Shown: positions 44,869-52,613 of the stretch, one piece after another | Position numbering within the stretch: position 1 is the stretch's first letter | Layout of the letters: every line of letters starts with the position of its first letter | IMG/VR virus record: IMGVR_UViG_3300009108_000002 | Span: 1-64,000 of that record | Length of the DNA: 64,000 bases | From: a virus | Strand: one strand, 5' to 3' | Program-made: the position numbers and the translations under genes | The notes under the pieces: model-generated | Databases searched by the model: none | The model's input: only the letters and a program-made list of their open reading frames with translations | Told to the model about the DNA's origin: nothing

Positions 44869-44897
44869 AGTATAACATATATCTTACGTTAAGTCAA
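44869..44897 (-). promoter_or_regulatory. Early-type promoter 3
   Basis: Minus strand TTGACT-17-TATACT; the TGA within TTGACT is the stop codon of the gene at 44894. Drives the 44.8-42 kb operon including the methyltransferase. Confidence 0.85.
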
Positions 44898-45394
44898 GTA
44901 GTAGGTCGTTGATTGCGTATCGCTGAATCTTTATCATCCCATTGTGCTTTTAAGGAACAAGAATGACTGCAATATATATTTTTAAATGTATTAACTTGTC
45001 GTTGATACAGTCCGGTACGCATTGTCTTTTCTAGCCCACAGTACTCACATTGATAGGTAGTACGACGGTCTGGATTTTCATTATGAAATCTAATCCAATA
45101 TTTATCACGGGCCTTAGTGATACATGTCGTACTACAATAGAGAGAATGTTTAGTAATAAATTGCTTATCAAGAGTTCCGCATTCTGCACAAGGTAGAGGG
45201 TTTTTAATCTTTGTTGAACTCCTACCTTTTGATACGGTAGGTAAATTTTCTTGTACTAAGACTTGGCGTACTCGTTCTTTAGATACTCCTACGTCATTAC
45301 CTATGGACTCTAGGGTCATCTCTGGGTGTAATCGGCGTAACTCTATGATTCGTTCTCGACTATGTCTTTTATCGTTCACGATAAGTACGCCCAA
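44894..45394 (-). CDS. Sigma-region-4-like HTH + double zinc-knuckle protein B
   Basis: 166 residues. MTLESIGNDVGVSKERVRQ is a sigma70 region-4-type HTH, followed by CAEC...CSTTC and CEYC...CSHSC. Same order and spacing as the protein at 40770, so a paralogue. Overlaps the preceding gene by 26 bp. Confidence 0.66.
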   Translation of the reverse strand: MGVLIVNDKRHSRERIIELRRLHPEMTLESIGNDVGVSKERVRQVLVQENLPTVSKGRSSTKIKNPLPCAECGTLDKQFITKHSLYCSTTCITKARDKYWIRFHNENPDRRTTYQCEYCGLEKTMRTGLYQRQVNTFKNIYCSHSCSLKAQWDDKDSAIRNQRPTT

Positions 45395-45584
45395 TGACTA
45401 ATCTATTTCGCCATTTATTTTCATCTTTAACTTCTACTGAAGATTGTGCCATGCACTTATTGAACATGGCGATATCCATAAGGTCATTCATATGAGGTCT
45501 ATCTTCGATACGTTCTCCAAATCCATCAGGGTCTAGAATCTGTACGCCAAATTCTTCAGCCCACTCTATTCCTGTTTTATTCAT
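45369..45584 (-). CDS. Hypothetical protein
   Basis: 71 residues, unrecognised: IEWAEEFGVQILDPDGFGER, then a helix with NKCMAQ. GGAG Shine-Dalgarno. Confidence 0.58.
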   Translation of the reverse strand: MNKTGIEWAEEFGVQILDPDGFGERIEDRPHMNDLMDIAMFNKCMAQSSVEVKDENKWRNRLVIGRTYRER

Positions 45585-45594
45585 TTGATTCTCC

Positions 45595-45780
45595 TTATGC
45601 CGAAATGTCTTGACTAGTCATGCATTTTTCTAAATTAACTTGTTCTTGAGCTTCTATTTGTGCTTTATATGTAGGCGAATATTCCTTAGCTATCGCATCC
45701 ATAGCTTCCGCTAGTGTTGATATCGATTGCACAATATCTTCTAAATATAATGCTATCTGAGATAGTCTTTCAGTAGACAT
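45595..45780 (-). CDS. Small helical protein
   Basis: 61 residues from the ATG at 45780, chosen because AAAGGTGA lies 5 bp upstream (ATG 45789 lacks one). Amphipathic helices (LYLEDIVQSISTLAEAMDAI) suggest oligomerisation. Unrecognised. Confidence 0.58.
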   Translation of the reverse strand: MSTERLSQIALYLEDIVQSISTLAEAMDAIAKEYSPTYKAQIEAQEQVNLEKCMTSQDISA

Positions 45781-46120
45781 AAACTTCACCTTTATTATTT
45801 AAATATACTGCATTAGATTTAAAAATTGGTTCTTCTGAGTCAGCATATACAAATGATTCATATTTATACGGGTCATAGTAAATTTGAGTTGCATATGGAA
45901 CTTTATTTATGTGTTCCGATAGAAATGATGCTGTACCTTTTATAAAAGCATGAACATTTTTTCGCTTCTCTTGTAACACTTTGGCTCGTCCTGCTGGCCT
46001 AACTACGAATGTAGCATCATCTAGATGTATATAGTTAACGTGGTCTATGACTTTACCTGTTTTACTATCTCGTACTGACCAACAATTTTTATGTAAATTT
46101 TTATAAACTTCTACTTTCAT
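45770..46120 (-). CDS. Conserved phage-type hypothetical protein
   Basis: 116 residues from the ATG in the ATGA overlap with the previous gene. VYKNLHKNCWSVRDSKTGKV and RPAGRAKVLQEKRKNVHAFI resemble a family I recall from many phages without an assigned function. Confidence 0.65.
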   Translation of the reverse strand: MKVEVYKNLHKNCWSVRDSKTGKVIDHVNYIHLDDATFVVRPAGRAKVLQEKRKNVHAFIKGTASFLSEHINKVPYATQIYYDPYKYESFVYADSEEPIFKSNAVYLNNKGEVYVY

Positions 46121-46515
46121 GGTTTTTGAAATTTCATCTCCCATATTGCAGTACTAAGTACAAGTCCTGCTTCTATATCAGGTACATGTGAATAGAGATA
46201 CGGCAATAAATGTTCATTACGCTCATGTATTACTACTCGTTTAGGTAGTGTTGAGAACCGTTCATGGTATCGCTCTACAGCCTTTTCCATATCATCAGGC
46301 TTTAATTCCATATCAGGAATATTAGCGTAGTTCATATATTCTGTAAGACCAAACGCTTTCATAACTTCTTGAAAGCCATGTATCGGTTCTATAGTTCCTT
46401 CTGCTTTCGGAGGTAAGACCACGTTTTTACTACCTACTGGTCGTCCTCGTTTCTTAGCATTAGGGTCAATTTGTGGTTCTTTTGGTTTATTTTTTGAACC
46501 TTTAGGTCGTCCCAT
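46117..46515 (-). CDS. Double AT-hook protein
   Basis: 132 residues. Two AT-hooks in tandem near the N terminus, GRPKGSKNK (2-10) and KRGRPVGSKN (22-31), followed by a helical domain. Likely binds AT-rich phage or host DNA; a nucleoid-type role is inference. Confidence 0.66.
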   Translation of the reverse strand: MGRPKGSKNKPKEPQIDPNAKKRGRPVGSKNVVLPPKAEGTIEPIHGFQEVMKAFGLTEYMNYANIPDMELKPDDMEKAVERYHERFSTLPKRVVIHERNEHLLPYLYSHVPDIEAGLVLSTAIWEMKFQKP

Positions 46516-46516
46516 A

Positions 46517-46606
46517 TTAGATAACTCCAGTGATTAAACAGATAAAAGTTGTCCATACTCCTAACATAATTACAGCATTAGTGACCATCATCCAAGTATT
46601 AAACAT
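46517..46606 (-). CDS. 29-residue membrane microprotein
   Basis: ATG-TAA frame with a perfect AAGGAG Shine-Dalgarno 7 bp upstream. The peptide is one transmembrane stretch (VIMLGVWTTFICLITGVI). It exactly fills the gap between two genes. Confidence 0.55.
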   Translation of the reverse strand: MFNTWMMVTNAVIMLGVWTTFICLITGVI

Positions 46607-46628
46607 AGAACTCCTTTTTTTTAATAAT

Positions 46629-46862
46629 TTATACATTAGTTTTGTTATATAGTAAATTAGCTTCTTCTAAAGCTGTGCCGTCCAGTAATACTGACCATTT
46701 TTCGAACCATTCATTCCATGTAGCAGGCGATATAGCAGGCTTTTTAGCGTATCTCACTATTCCTGGGGCTTTAGGATTATCTGAATGGCTACATATCCAT
46801 GTGTCTTGGTTATTCATAACCCCTATATATTTGCATGTAGGTTCTTCACATAGATGTTCCAT
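46629..46862 (-). CDS. Zinc-motif protein, YIG...CSHSD type
   Basis: 77 residues. CKYIGVMNNQDTWICSHSDNP shares the pattern C-x-YIG-x(5-7)-W-x-C-x-HSD-x-P with its upstream neighbour. Quoted in full it is one compact metal-site candidate (C10, C24, H26). TAATG coupled. Confidence 0.6.
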   Translation of the reverse strand: MEHLCEEPTCKYIGVMNNQDTWICSHSDNPKAPGIVRYAKKPAISPATWNEWFEKWSVLLDGTALEEANLLYNKTNV

Positions 46863-47209
46863 TATGCTTCCCCCGGATATTTAAATAACGGTAGTTGTAT
46901 CCATTCATTTTCCCCTAAGTCCGGTAAATCAGAGTGACCACAGTTCCATAGATTATTTCCAATATATTGACAATTAGTATGGTCATACTCGATATCATCA
47001 GAGGGGAATAAATCATGTGCCGTTTCTATTATCACTGCATTTAAATATTCTTCTTCACCGTTCCATTCTGGGTCTGTAGCAGAAGTTTCTACTACACCTC
47101 TTTCCATTTTATCGGCACGTTGCCAAGCATCTTGGTGACTATCGGCAAGAACTCTATAAAATACGGATGAGTAATACCATCGTGTTGATTCAACTTCATA
47201 TAATTCCAT
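46862..47209 (-). CDS. Hypothetical protein with YIG...CGHSD motif
   Basis: 115 residues. The N-terminal half looks like a small domain with YRVLADSHQDAWQRADKME; the C-terminal CQYIGNNLWNCGHSDLP matches the neighbouring gene at 46629. Unrecognised. Confidence 0.6.
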   Translation of the reverse strand: MELYEVESTRWYYSSVFYRVLADSHQDAWQRADKMERGVVETSATDPEWNGEEEYLNAVIIETAHDLFPSDDIEYDHTNCQYIGNNLWNCGHSDLPDLGENEWIQLPLFKYPGEA

Positions 47210-47211
47210 GA

Positions 47212-47427
47212 TTATGCTCCTGTATAAATGACTGCGCCTTCTGATGTGTGGATATGTGGCTTATGAGAAACCTTATCTTTAGTGGCTATATCTTTAAGCA
47301 TGACATCGGCTATATCTTCAGCCTTTGCGCCAGCAGGAAAGCCTTTGACTAATTCTACGGTTACGGATTCACCATCAATAGTGACATGAACTTCTTTGTT
47401 GCCTTCAGTAAGTATTAGAGTTTTCAT
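47212..47427 (-). CDS. Hypothetical protein
   Basis: 71 residues, beta-rich (EVHVTIDGESVTVELVKGF), unrecognised; tightly packed between neighbours (2-bp gaps). Confidence 0.58.
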   Translation of the reverse strand: MKTLILTEGNKEVHVTIDGESVTVELVKGFPAGAKAEDIADVMLKDIATKDKVSHKPHIHTSEGAVIYTGA

Positions 47428-47429
47428 GA

Positions 47430-47681
47430 TTATCCTTTCACCTGTACCTGTTTAATTTCTTTGACTTTCCAATTACGCTTCTTAGCTTCCTTGGTTATCT
47501 TCCGAATCGTAAGTTCTTCCATCGCATTAGTTGGCGGAGTTGTGGTTACGATATTGAAAGTGTTTGCGTCTATTCGTTCTAAGGTGTACCGCAAGTTTTG
47601 TTCCTTGGCGATAGCTTTGAACAGTTCGACATCAGTGGCTTTTATTTGAGTCCGAATTTTATATGTTACATAGCAGGGCAT
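47430..47681 (-). CDS. Hypothetical protein
   Basis: 83 residues. The ATG at 47681 is chosen because a longer frame would start inside promoter 4. MPCYVTYKIRTQIKATDVEL has the look of a small ferredoxin-like fold (DUF1257/Ycf35-like), but this is a weak resemblance. Confidence 0.6.
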   Translation of the reverse strand: MPCYVTYKIRTQIKATDVELFKAIAKEQNLRYTLERIDANTFNIVTTTPPTNAMEELTIRKITKEAKKRNWKVKEIKQVQVKG

Positions 47682-47706
47682 ATTATTCTCCTTTCCTTTG
47701 GTACGT

Positions 47707-47735
47707 ATTATATCATTTCTATGGATTGAAGTCAA
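47707..47735 (-). promoter_or_regulatory. Early-type promoter 4
   Basis: Minus strand TTGACT-17-TATAAT, 26 bp upstream of the ATG at 47681. Confidence 0.88.
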
Positions 47736-47741
47736 GGTCTT

Positions 47742-47987
47742 TTAATCGAGTAGCACCGCACGTACTACAAAACCTTGTTTGTCTTGGACTGGATTATTAG
47801 GTACTGTGCCTATAAAGTCTGCACCATCAACCATAAAGCGTTCTAAGTGTTTACAAGATTTAGGCGTACACTTTGAAAACTTCCATGAAGCACAGGTACA
47901 GTAAGTTCGAAAATCATTACCTACTCTAATTTCATAAATCTTATCGGTATTATCACTTTCTATCTGTGCCAGAATTTTCATTACCAT
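47742..47987 (-). CDS. SWIM-type zinc-finger protein
   Basis: 81 residues. RTYCTCASWKF...SCKHLERF is a CxCx(n)CxH SWIM motif, found in proteins that bind DNA or partner proteins. The C-terminal RAVLLD is identical to that of the next upstream gene (48045), with a nearly identical DNA stretch. Confidence 0.68.
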   Translation of the reverse strand: MVMKILAQIESDNTDKIYEIRVGNDFRTYCTCASWKFSKCTPKSCKHLERFMVDGADFIGTVPNNPVQDKQGFVVRAVLLD

Positions 47988-48044
47988 GTTGAGTCACTCT
48001 TCTCTTTTGTTACTATTTTTTTAGTAAGGTTGTGGCGGTCTGCT

Positions 48045-48920
48045 CTAATCGAGCAGAACCGCACGTATGGACTCCATGTCTACATCAGTAGCTACTTGAG
48101 TAAGAACATCTGCATTTGCTACTGAAGCATCATTGGCTAAAGCCAAAGCAGCATTTCGCAGGTTAACGTCTTCCAGCATGTCCATATTTTCTAATCTATC
48201 AATTAGGGTTTGAACCCTACGCATTGTGCGTCCGTCTAGATTACCTTCATTAGACGATTTACGTATAGAGGATGCTACTTCACGAGCCTCAGACCGCAAT
48301 CCATTCATGGATTCCATCGCCCACTGGACATACATATCATCCGCACCGTCTTCCCCTGTGACTGTTCCAGACATGGAAGCTACATAATAGATAGCTTTCA
48401 TATTGAACTTGCTACGCACGTAATCAGGACTAGGATAGTATGGGTCAAGTTTTTCCCAATGTTCTGAATATTTCTCTAGGAATTCAGCCCTACGTTCTGT
48501 ATAGCCTTCAATAAACCTATCAGTCATATAGTCAAAACGAGATTGTTGTTTATCAATGGTTTCCTTGAGGCGGTCAAAGTTACCGAAAGGCACAAAGTAT
48601 GAGCCAGTGAGAACGAATCCGAAACCTAATCGTTCAGCAGCAGACCTAGCCTTACCAATAACATTAAGGAATTGATTCTTGTATTTCGGGTCAAGCAATC
48701 GCTTTTTACCCAGAGTTGCAAATCCTGGGATTTGATTTGCTCCCATGTTCAAATCATCAGCCGTCAGTCTAGTTTCCATAGACCATACGCCACCTTGAAT
48801 TTGAACCAAGACTCCTTTACGCCATAGCCCCTGTTTATTGTTATTAGTAGCTGGAGTTATAACATTGAATGGGTCAGTGCCGTTAGTATTATTTATAGTA
48901 TTTAGAAGATTTGTAGTCAT
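48045..48920 (-). CDS. DUF3150-like protein paired with AAA ATPase
   Basis: 291 residues. GLWRKGVLVQIQGGVWSMETRLTAD, split around the conserved W and R, with LGKKRLLDP resembles DUF3150-type phage proteins that accompany AAA/MoxR-like ATPases. A long central helix-rich segment precedes the Ala/Asn-rich C terminus. Located directly downstream of the AAA ATPase gene, with its own promoter (48949). Confidence 0.6.
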   Translation of the reverse strand: MTTNLLNTINNTNGTDPFNVITPATNNNKQGLWRKGVLVQIQGGVWSMETRLTADDLNMGANQIPGFATLGKKRLLDPKYKNQFLNVIGKARSAAERLGFGFVLTGSYFVPFGNFDRLKETIDKQQSRFDYMTDRFIEGYTERRAEFLEKYSEHWEKLDPYYPSPDYVRSKFNMKAIYYVASMSGTVTGEDGADDMYVQWAMESMNGLRSEAREVASSIRKSSNEGNLDGRTMRRVQTLIDRLENMDMLEDVNLRNAALALANDASVANADVLTQVATDVDMESIRAVLLD

Positions 48921-48948
48921 TACCTTATCCTTTTTTGAATGTATTGTT

Positions 48949-48977
48949 ATTATATCAAATTTTATTATTTAAGTCAA
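48949..48977 (-). promoter_or_regulatory. Early-type promoter 5
   Basis: Minus strand TTGACT-17-TATAAT, 28 bp before the ATG at 48920. Confidence 0.88.
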
Positions 48978-48981
48978 TATG

Positions 48982-50544
48982 TTAGTTTAAATTTATCGAC
49001 CTAATCATTGTTCGATTTATCGCTTTCAAATCTACAGGTTCCTCATCTTGAGCGAATTCGCATCGTTCTTTAGCCCATGCTCGTGAGGCTTCAATATCCT
49101 CTTTACGGAGTTGTGCCAGAGGAACGATTTTCTGAGCCGATTCAATAAGATGAGTTAAGGTTATCTTATCTACATCATCATTAAAGGCTTTAAACATGGC
49201 AGAGTGAACAACACGTTCAATCTCTGCACCTGAGAATCCTGTAGTCAACGAAACTACCTCACCTAGTCCTTGTTCAACCTCATCGGACATTTGCTTGTTT
49301 TTAGATAGTTGGATTCTAAGGATTTCAAATCTATCGCTAGTGGTAGGTAAGTCTACCCAGAATAGAGCATCAAATCGGCGTAACAGGGCTGGCGGTAGGC
49401 TAAGAGCCTCATTCGCTGTAGCGATTACATATATGAGTTTGTCTTTCGGACGCTCTTCCATCCATGTAAGTAGTTGTCCAAATACACGTTTGGTAACACC
49501 AGAGTCCATGCTACCGCTAGAATCTGCACCAGCCATACCTTTTTCGATTTCATCAATCCATACCGTGGCTGGAGCAAGGCTTTCAATCTGAGCAAGAACC
49601 ATACGCATACGTTCTTCAGACTGGCCTACCAAGGAACCGAATACCTTGCCCAAGTCGAATCGGATTAGAGGCAAGCCCCATTCTCGTGATAAACATTTAG
49701 CCGATAGAGATTTTCCAGTGCCTGGAGGCCCAAGTAGGAATAATCCTTTAGGGTTAGGTAGACCGAATTCTTTAGCCTTAGGACTAAGAACAGCCTTCTT
49801 ACGCTCATTAAGCCATGCTTTAAGGTTTGTTAATCCCCCAACAGCATCCAAACTATCTGGATAAGGCCAGTACTCTAGGTAACCAGTTTTTTCTAGAATC
49901 TTGGCTTTTTCATTCATAATGATATCAGGGTCAATTTTAGGTTCACCATTACTAGATTTAGACTTTACCAAAGATAATGCCAGAGAGGATTCTACTTCAT
50001 CCTCAGTCATACCTGAGGCATTTGCCACAACACGGTCATGGTGTTCAATAGATTCCCATGTACAAGTATCTTTGTACTCATCCGCAAACTTGTCTACGAT
50101 GCCAGTAATCTGAGTCACATCAGGCAAAGTGTATGTGAGATTCTGTACAAAACGTTCTAGTTCGGGAGCAATCTTATAAATTGGAGATAGAATAATCACA
50201 GTACGATTAGTTCCTACGCCTTTCCATCTAGAATATGCATCTATCATAGACTGTACTCGTACAGGGTCTGGGTTCTCCCCTATAAATGCATGGTAGTTAC
50301 ATAAGATTGATACGGAGTTGTTGGCAAATTGGTCTATAGCTGAGAAAACTTCATCAGGGTCATCACCATTGCCACTATTGTCCCAACCATTAGTAACTTT
50401 CCAAACATGACAAGAAAGGCCACCAGCGATTTCTTCACAAACTTTTTCAATAGCAGTAATAGCACGTGTTGGTTCCAGTGCTGTTACATAAAGTATTGGA
50501 TATCCTGCACGTATATAAGAAGTTAATTCAGTGTGAAAATTCAT
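48982..50544 (-). CDS. Ycf46/FtsH-like AAA+ ATPase
   Basis: 520 residues. An N-terminal degenerate RecA-like half (to about 235) precedes a AAA module: LFLLGPPGTGKSLSAK (Walker A, about 268-283), ATVWIDEIEKGMAG (Walker B), IYVIATANEALSLPPALLRR (sensor 1, arginine finger region) and TTGFSGAEIERVV (sensor 2). The architecture fits Ycf46-type ATPases. No protease domain. It may remodel complexes together with the DUF3150-like protein. Confidence 0.85.
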   Translation of the reverse strand: MNFHTELTSYIRAGYPILYVTALEPTRAITAIEKVCEEIAGGLSCHVWKVTNGWDNSGNGDDPDEVFSAIDQFANNSVSILCNYHAFIGENPDPVRVQSMIDAYSRWKGVGTNRTVIILSPIYKIAPELERFVQNLTYTLPDVTQITGIVDKFADEYKDTCTWESIEHHDRVVANASGMTEDEVESSLALSLVKSKSSNGEPKIDPDIIMNEKAKILEKTGYLEYWPYPDSLDAVGGLTNLKAWLNERKKAVLSPKAKEFGLPNPKGLFLLGPPGTGKSLSAKCLSREWGLPLIRFDLGKVFGSLVGQSEERMRMVLAQIESLAPATVWIDEIEKGMAGADSSGSMDSGVTKRVFGQLLTWMEERPKDKLIYVIATANEALSLPPALLRRFDALFWVDLPTTSDRFEILRIQLSKNKQMSDEVEQGLGEVVSLTTGFSGAEIERVVHSAMFKAFNDDVDKITLTHLIESAQKIVPLAQLRKEDIEASRAWAKERCEFAQDEEPVDLKAINRTMIRSINLN

Positions 50545-50572
50545 TTAATGTCTCCTGTTTTAGTATGCTGTA

Positions 50573-50601
50573 ATTATATCATTAAGTTAGATTGAAGTCA
50601 A
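50573..50601 (-). promoter_or_regulatory. Early-type promoter 6
   Basis: Minus strand TTGACT-17-TATAAT, 28 bp before the AAA gene ATG. Confidence 0.88.
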
Positions 50602-50624
50602 GTACTCAATAGTTCCTATTTTCC

Positions 50625-50894
50625 CTACTCCTCTGCTTGAGGAGTAGGTAGTCCAAATATAAAACCTTGACCATTTCCTTCTTCATCTTGAGAAACTTCA
50701 AGAGTAAAGGTGTTTTTGCCCTTGGTAGCTGTAAATGTAGGCCATAGAGTATTCTCGTCATACTCATCTTGGACTAATTCAAATCCAGTTATTTTGGCTC
50801 CAACCAGTTGAGTGTAATATTTAGTATAGAAATCCATTTCTTTTTGTCTACGTTGTGCTTGTTTTTCTTGTGCTTTTTCTAATGGTGTTGTCAT
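50625..50894 (-). CDS. Hypothetical protein
   Basis: 89 residues. Charged coiled N terminus (KAQEKQAQRRQKEMDF), then a beta-rich domain (KITGFELVQDEY, TFTLEVSQDE). Unrecognised. Its ATG overlaps the TAA of the gene at 50894. Confidence 0.6.
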   Translation of the reverse strand: MTTPLEKAQEKQAQRRQKEMDFYTKYYTQLVGAKITGFELVQDEYDENTLWPTFTATKGKNTFTLEVSQDEEGNGQGFIFGLPTPQAEE

Positions 50895-51067
50895 TATTTT
50901 ATTGCTCCATATATTTTTTCGACTTCATCGATTCTAGAGTCAGGCATATTTTCCTGCTGTTGTCCACATTCTATGCACATAGTTTGTGATTTTGGGTGTA
51001 TGTATTCTTCGATTGACCCTACACACTCGCAGTCCCAATAATCCTCAGTAGTCATAATATGTTTCAT
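50894..51067 (-). CDS. 57-residue zinc-knuckle protein
   Basis: ATG preceded by AAGGAGATGCGT; the stop is a TAATG overlap. Cysteines CEC (13-15) and CIEC (31-34) form a C-x-C...C-x2-C site. Short enough to be missed by size cut-offs but has excellent translation signals. Confidence 0.7.
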   Translation of the reverse strand: MKHIMTTEDYWDCECVGSIEEYIHPKSQTMCIECGQQQENMPDSRIDEVEKIYGAIK

Positions 51068-51094
51068 ACGCATCTCCTTATTTAATCTATTGTT

Positions 51095-51123
51095 ATTATA
51101 ACATATTAATTACTTTAAGTCAA
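51095..51123 (-). promoter_or_regulatory. Early-type promoter 7
   Basis: Minus strand TTGACT-17-TATAAT, 27 bp before the ATG at 51067. Confidence 0.88.
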
Positions 51124-51127
51124 TAGT

Positions 51128-51502
51128 TTAACTAGAGGCCCATCCACAAAAATAATATGTGTTAGGTTTTACTTCCATACAGACTGCTGGCCCCCACTTA
51201 TCTTCAAAGGTGTTAGCCATCTTTGTAAGCGTATAGGTGGAGAACTTAGGATATTTTTTCGCTATTTTATTTTTCTTTTTATCATCTCCAAAGTGAAAAT
51301 CAACTAAATCATGCATCAAAGTGCGTACCGTCTTCTCTCGTATTCCTTTAGGACGTTGAAATTCTGTAAATCCTTGCTTTTCAGCGATTGACCCAGAATA
51401 GCCACCGTGACCATGTATCCAATATGCATCTGCTTTTGCATTATTAAATGCTTCTTGAGCGTTTTTGCCTTTTTCTGTTTGATAAAATGTTTCTGCACCC
51501 AT
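51128..51502 (-). CDS. Conserved phage-type hypothetical protein
   Basis: 124 residues. MGAETFYQTEKGKNAQEAF and HGHGGYSGSIAEKQGF are a pattern I recall in several unrelated phages without known function. The C terminus has VCMEVKPNTYYFCGWA. Overlaps the previous gene by one base. Confidence 0.62.
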   Translation of the reverse strand: MGAETFYQTEKGKNAQEAFNNAKADAYWIHGHGGYSGSIAEKQGFTEFQRPKGIREKTVRTLMHDLVDFHFGDDKKKNKIAKKYPKFSTYTLTKMANTFEDKWGPAVCMEVKPNTYYFCGWASS

Positions 51503-51726
51503 TATTCAGTCTCCTCTATTTCCCAATTTGTCTCATAAGTGTCTACGGCATCACCCTCTTCACCCGAATCCCACGCCCAAGTAGCCTTTTGACCGTCTAC
51601 CATGCGCCAAGGGTCTTCACTATTGGATTCAAACAGTTCCTCTGCTTCTTCTAATGATTCAGCTTGTACGTTGATTGTCCATAGTCGTTCTTGCATTTCG
51701 GTATATTTAATCTGAAATATTGGCAT
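51502..51726 (-). CDS. Small acidic hypothetical protein
   Basis: 74 residues from the ATG at 51726, chosen for AAGGAG 8 bp upstream. MPIFQIKYTEMQERLWTINV then acidic, Trp-rich sequence. Unrecognised; overlaps the preceding gene by 20 bp. Confidence 0.6.
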   Translation of the reverse strand: MPIFQIKYTEMQERLWTINVQAESLEEAEELFESNSEDPWRMVDGQKATWAWDSGEEGDAVDTYETNWEIEETE

Positions 51727-51919
51727 TTTCATTCTCCTTCCAACATCGGGGACATTCGCATCTATCATCGTTATAACAAGGTTCTTCAAATCCCCATGCT
51801 ACAAATGATTTAAATTCTAATCCATCGTCTTCTTGTAATTCGTAATTAAATTGCCATTTATCTCCAATCGTAGACCTACAAAACGCATCAAGTTGGTCTA
51901 TAAATTCATCTACAGTCAT
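51707..51919 (-). CDS. Small protein with C-terminal zinc knuckle
   Basis: 70 residues. The C-terminal CYNDDRCECPRCW contains four Cys in 12 residues. Helical N terminus. ATGA overlap with the previous gene. Confidence 0.6.
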   Translation of the reverse strand: MTVDEFIDQLDAFCRSTIGDKWQFNYELQEDDGLEFKSFVAWGFEEPCYNDDRCECPRCWKENENANISD

Positions 51920-52119
51920 ATATCATCCGCTCCACAAAAATCTCTAATCTCAGTTAATGTTTTAGCCACGCCATCTAATACGAAACCGTATATTACTTGA
52001 GAGCCTAATGCTTCTCTATGATTTTTTACCAACTCATCCGCATTGGTTTCAAAGCCAGCATCTAGTAGCGCATTTATCTGAATGTAGGCTAGTCTAAGTA
52101 GATTCGCTTCTGGTGACAT
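51916..52119 (-). CDS. Hypothetical protein
   Basis: 67 residues, helical, unrecognised (ANLLRLAYIQINALLDAGFE). TAATG overlap upstream and ATGA downstream. Confidence 0.6.
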   Translation of the reverse strand: MSPEANLLRLAYIQINALLDAGFETNADELVKNHREALGSQVIYGFVLDGVAKTLTEIRDFCGADDI

Positions 52120-52553
52120 TAGATTGTCACCGCTGGAATAGGATTGCCATCGAATTGTGACTTTGCCGTATGTAGCTTATAGGCACGTACTACAGACTCA
52201 TGTGGTGCAATAAAGGTCTTGCCTTTGGCATCCTCTATTTGGATATCGTTCTTGCGTCGATTTGGAAGCAATCCAGTGACGGTAAAGAATTTTCCATTAT
52301 AGTTGAAAGTAGAGCCTAACATGTCCAAAGGCAACTGATAGAGATTAGCGTATTGTTTGTAGTCTACTTCTGCTTGAGTTTCGCCATTTTCAGTTTTCAT
52401 TCCAACGACTAACTTCATCGTAAATTCTTGTGGCCCATATTTTCCCCCACCATTAGTTAGGGTAACGTCATATCCTAGTTCTGCGAATTTCTCGTTAAGG
52501 GTTTGGACTGCAATGGTTGCCATTTCCTTAGCTAGTTTTCCTGTAAATTCCAT
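52119..52553 (-). CDS. Hypothetical protein
   Basis: 144 residues. Beta-rich with TLNEKFAELGYDVTLTNGGG and GLLPNRRKNDIQIEDAKGK. Not recognised, though the two-domain look (alpha/beta then SH3-like) suggests a nucleic-acid or substrate-binding protein. First gene after promoter 8. Confidence 0.6.
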   Translation of the reverse strand: MEFTGKLAKEMATIAVQTLNEKFAELGYDVTLTNGGGKYGPQEFTMKLVVGMKTENGETQAEVDYKQYANLYQLPLDMLGSTFNYNGKFFTVTGLLPNRRKNDIQIEDAKGKTFIAPHESVVRAYKLHTAKSQFDGNPIPAVTI

Positions 52554-52584
52554 TTTTTATCTCCTGTTATTTTTGATTACCTTT

Positions 52585-52613
52585 AGTATACCATAGTAGT
52601 TACTTCAAGTCAA
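52585..52613 (-). promoter_or_regulatory. Early-type promoter 8
   Basis: Minus strand TTGACT-17-TATACT. The -35 lies inside the last codons of the gene at 52600. Confidence 0.86.

Noticed and set aside
47682-47735. N-terminal extension of the gene at 47430
   Set aside because: It would begin inside promoter 4 and lacks a Shine-Dalgarno; the ATG at 47681 fits promoter spacing.
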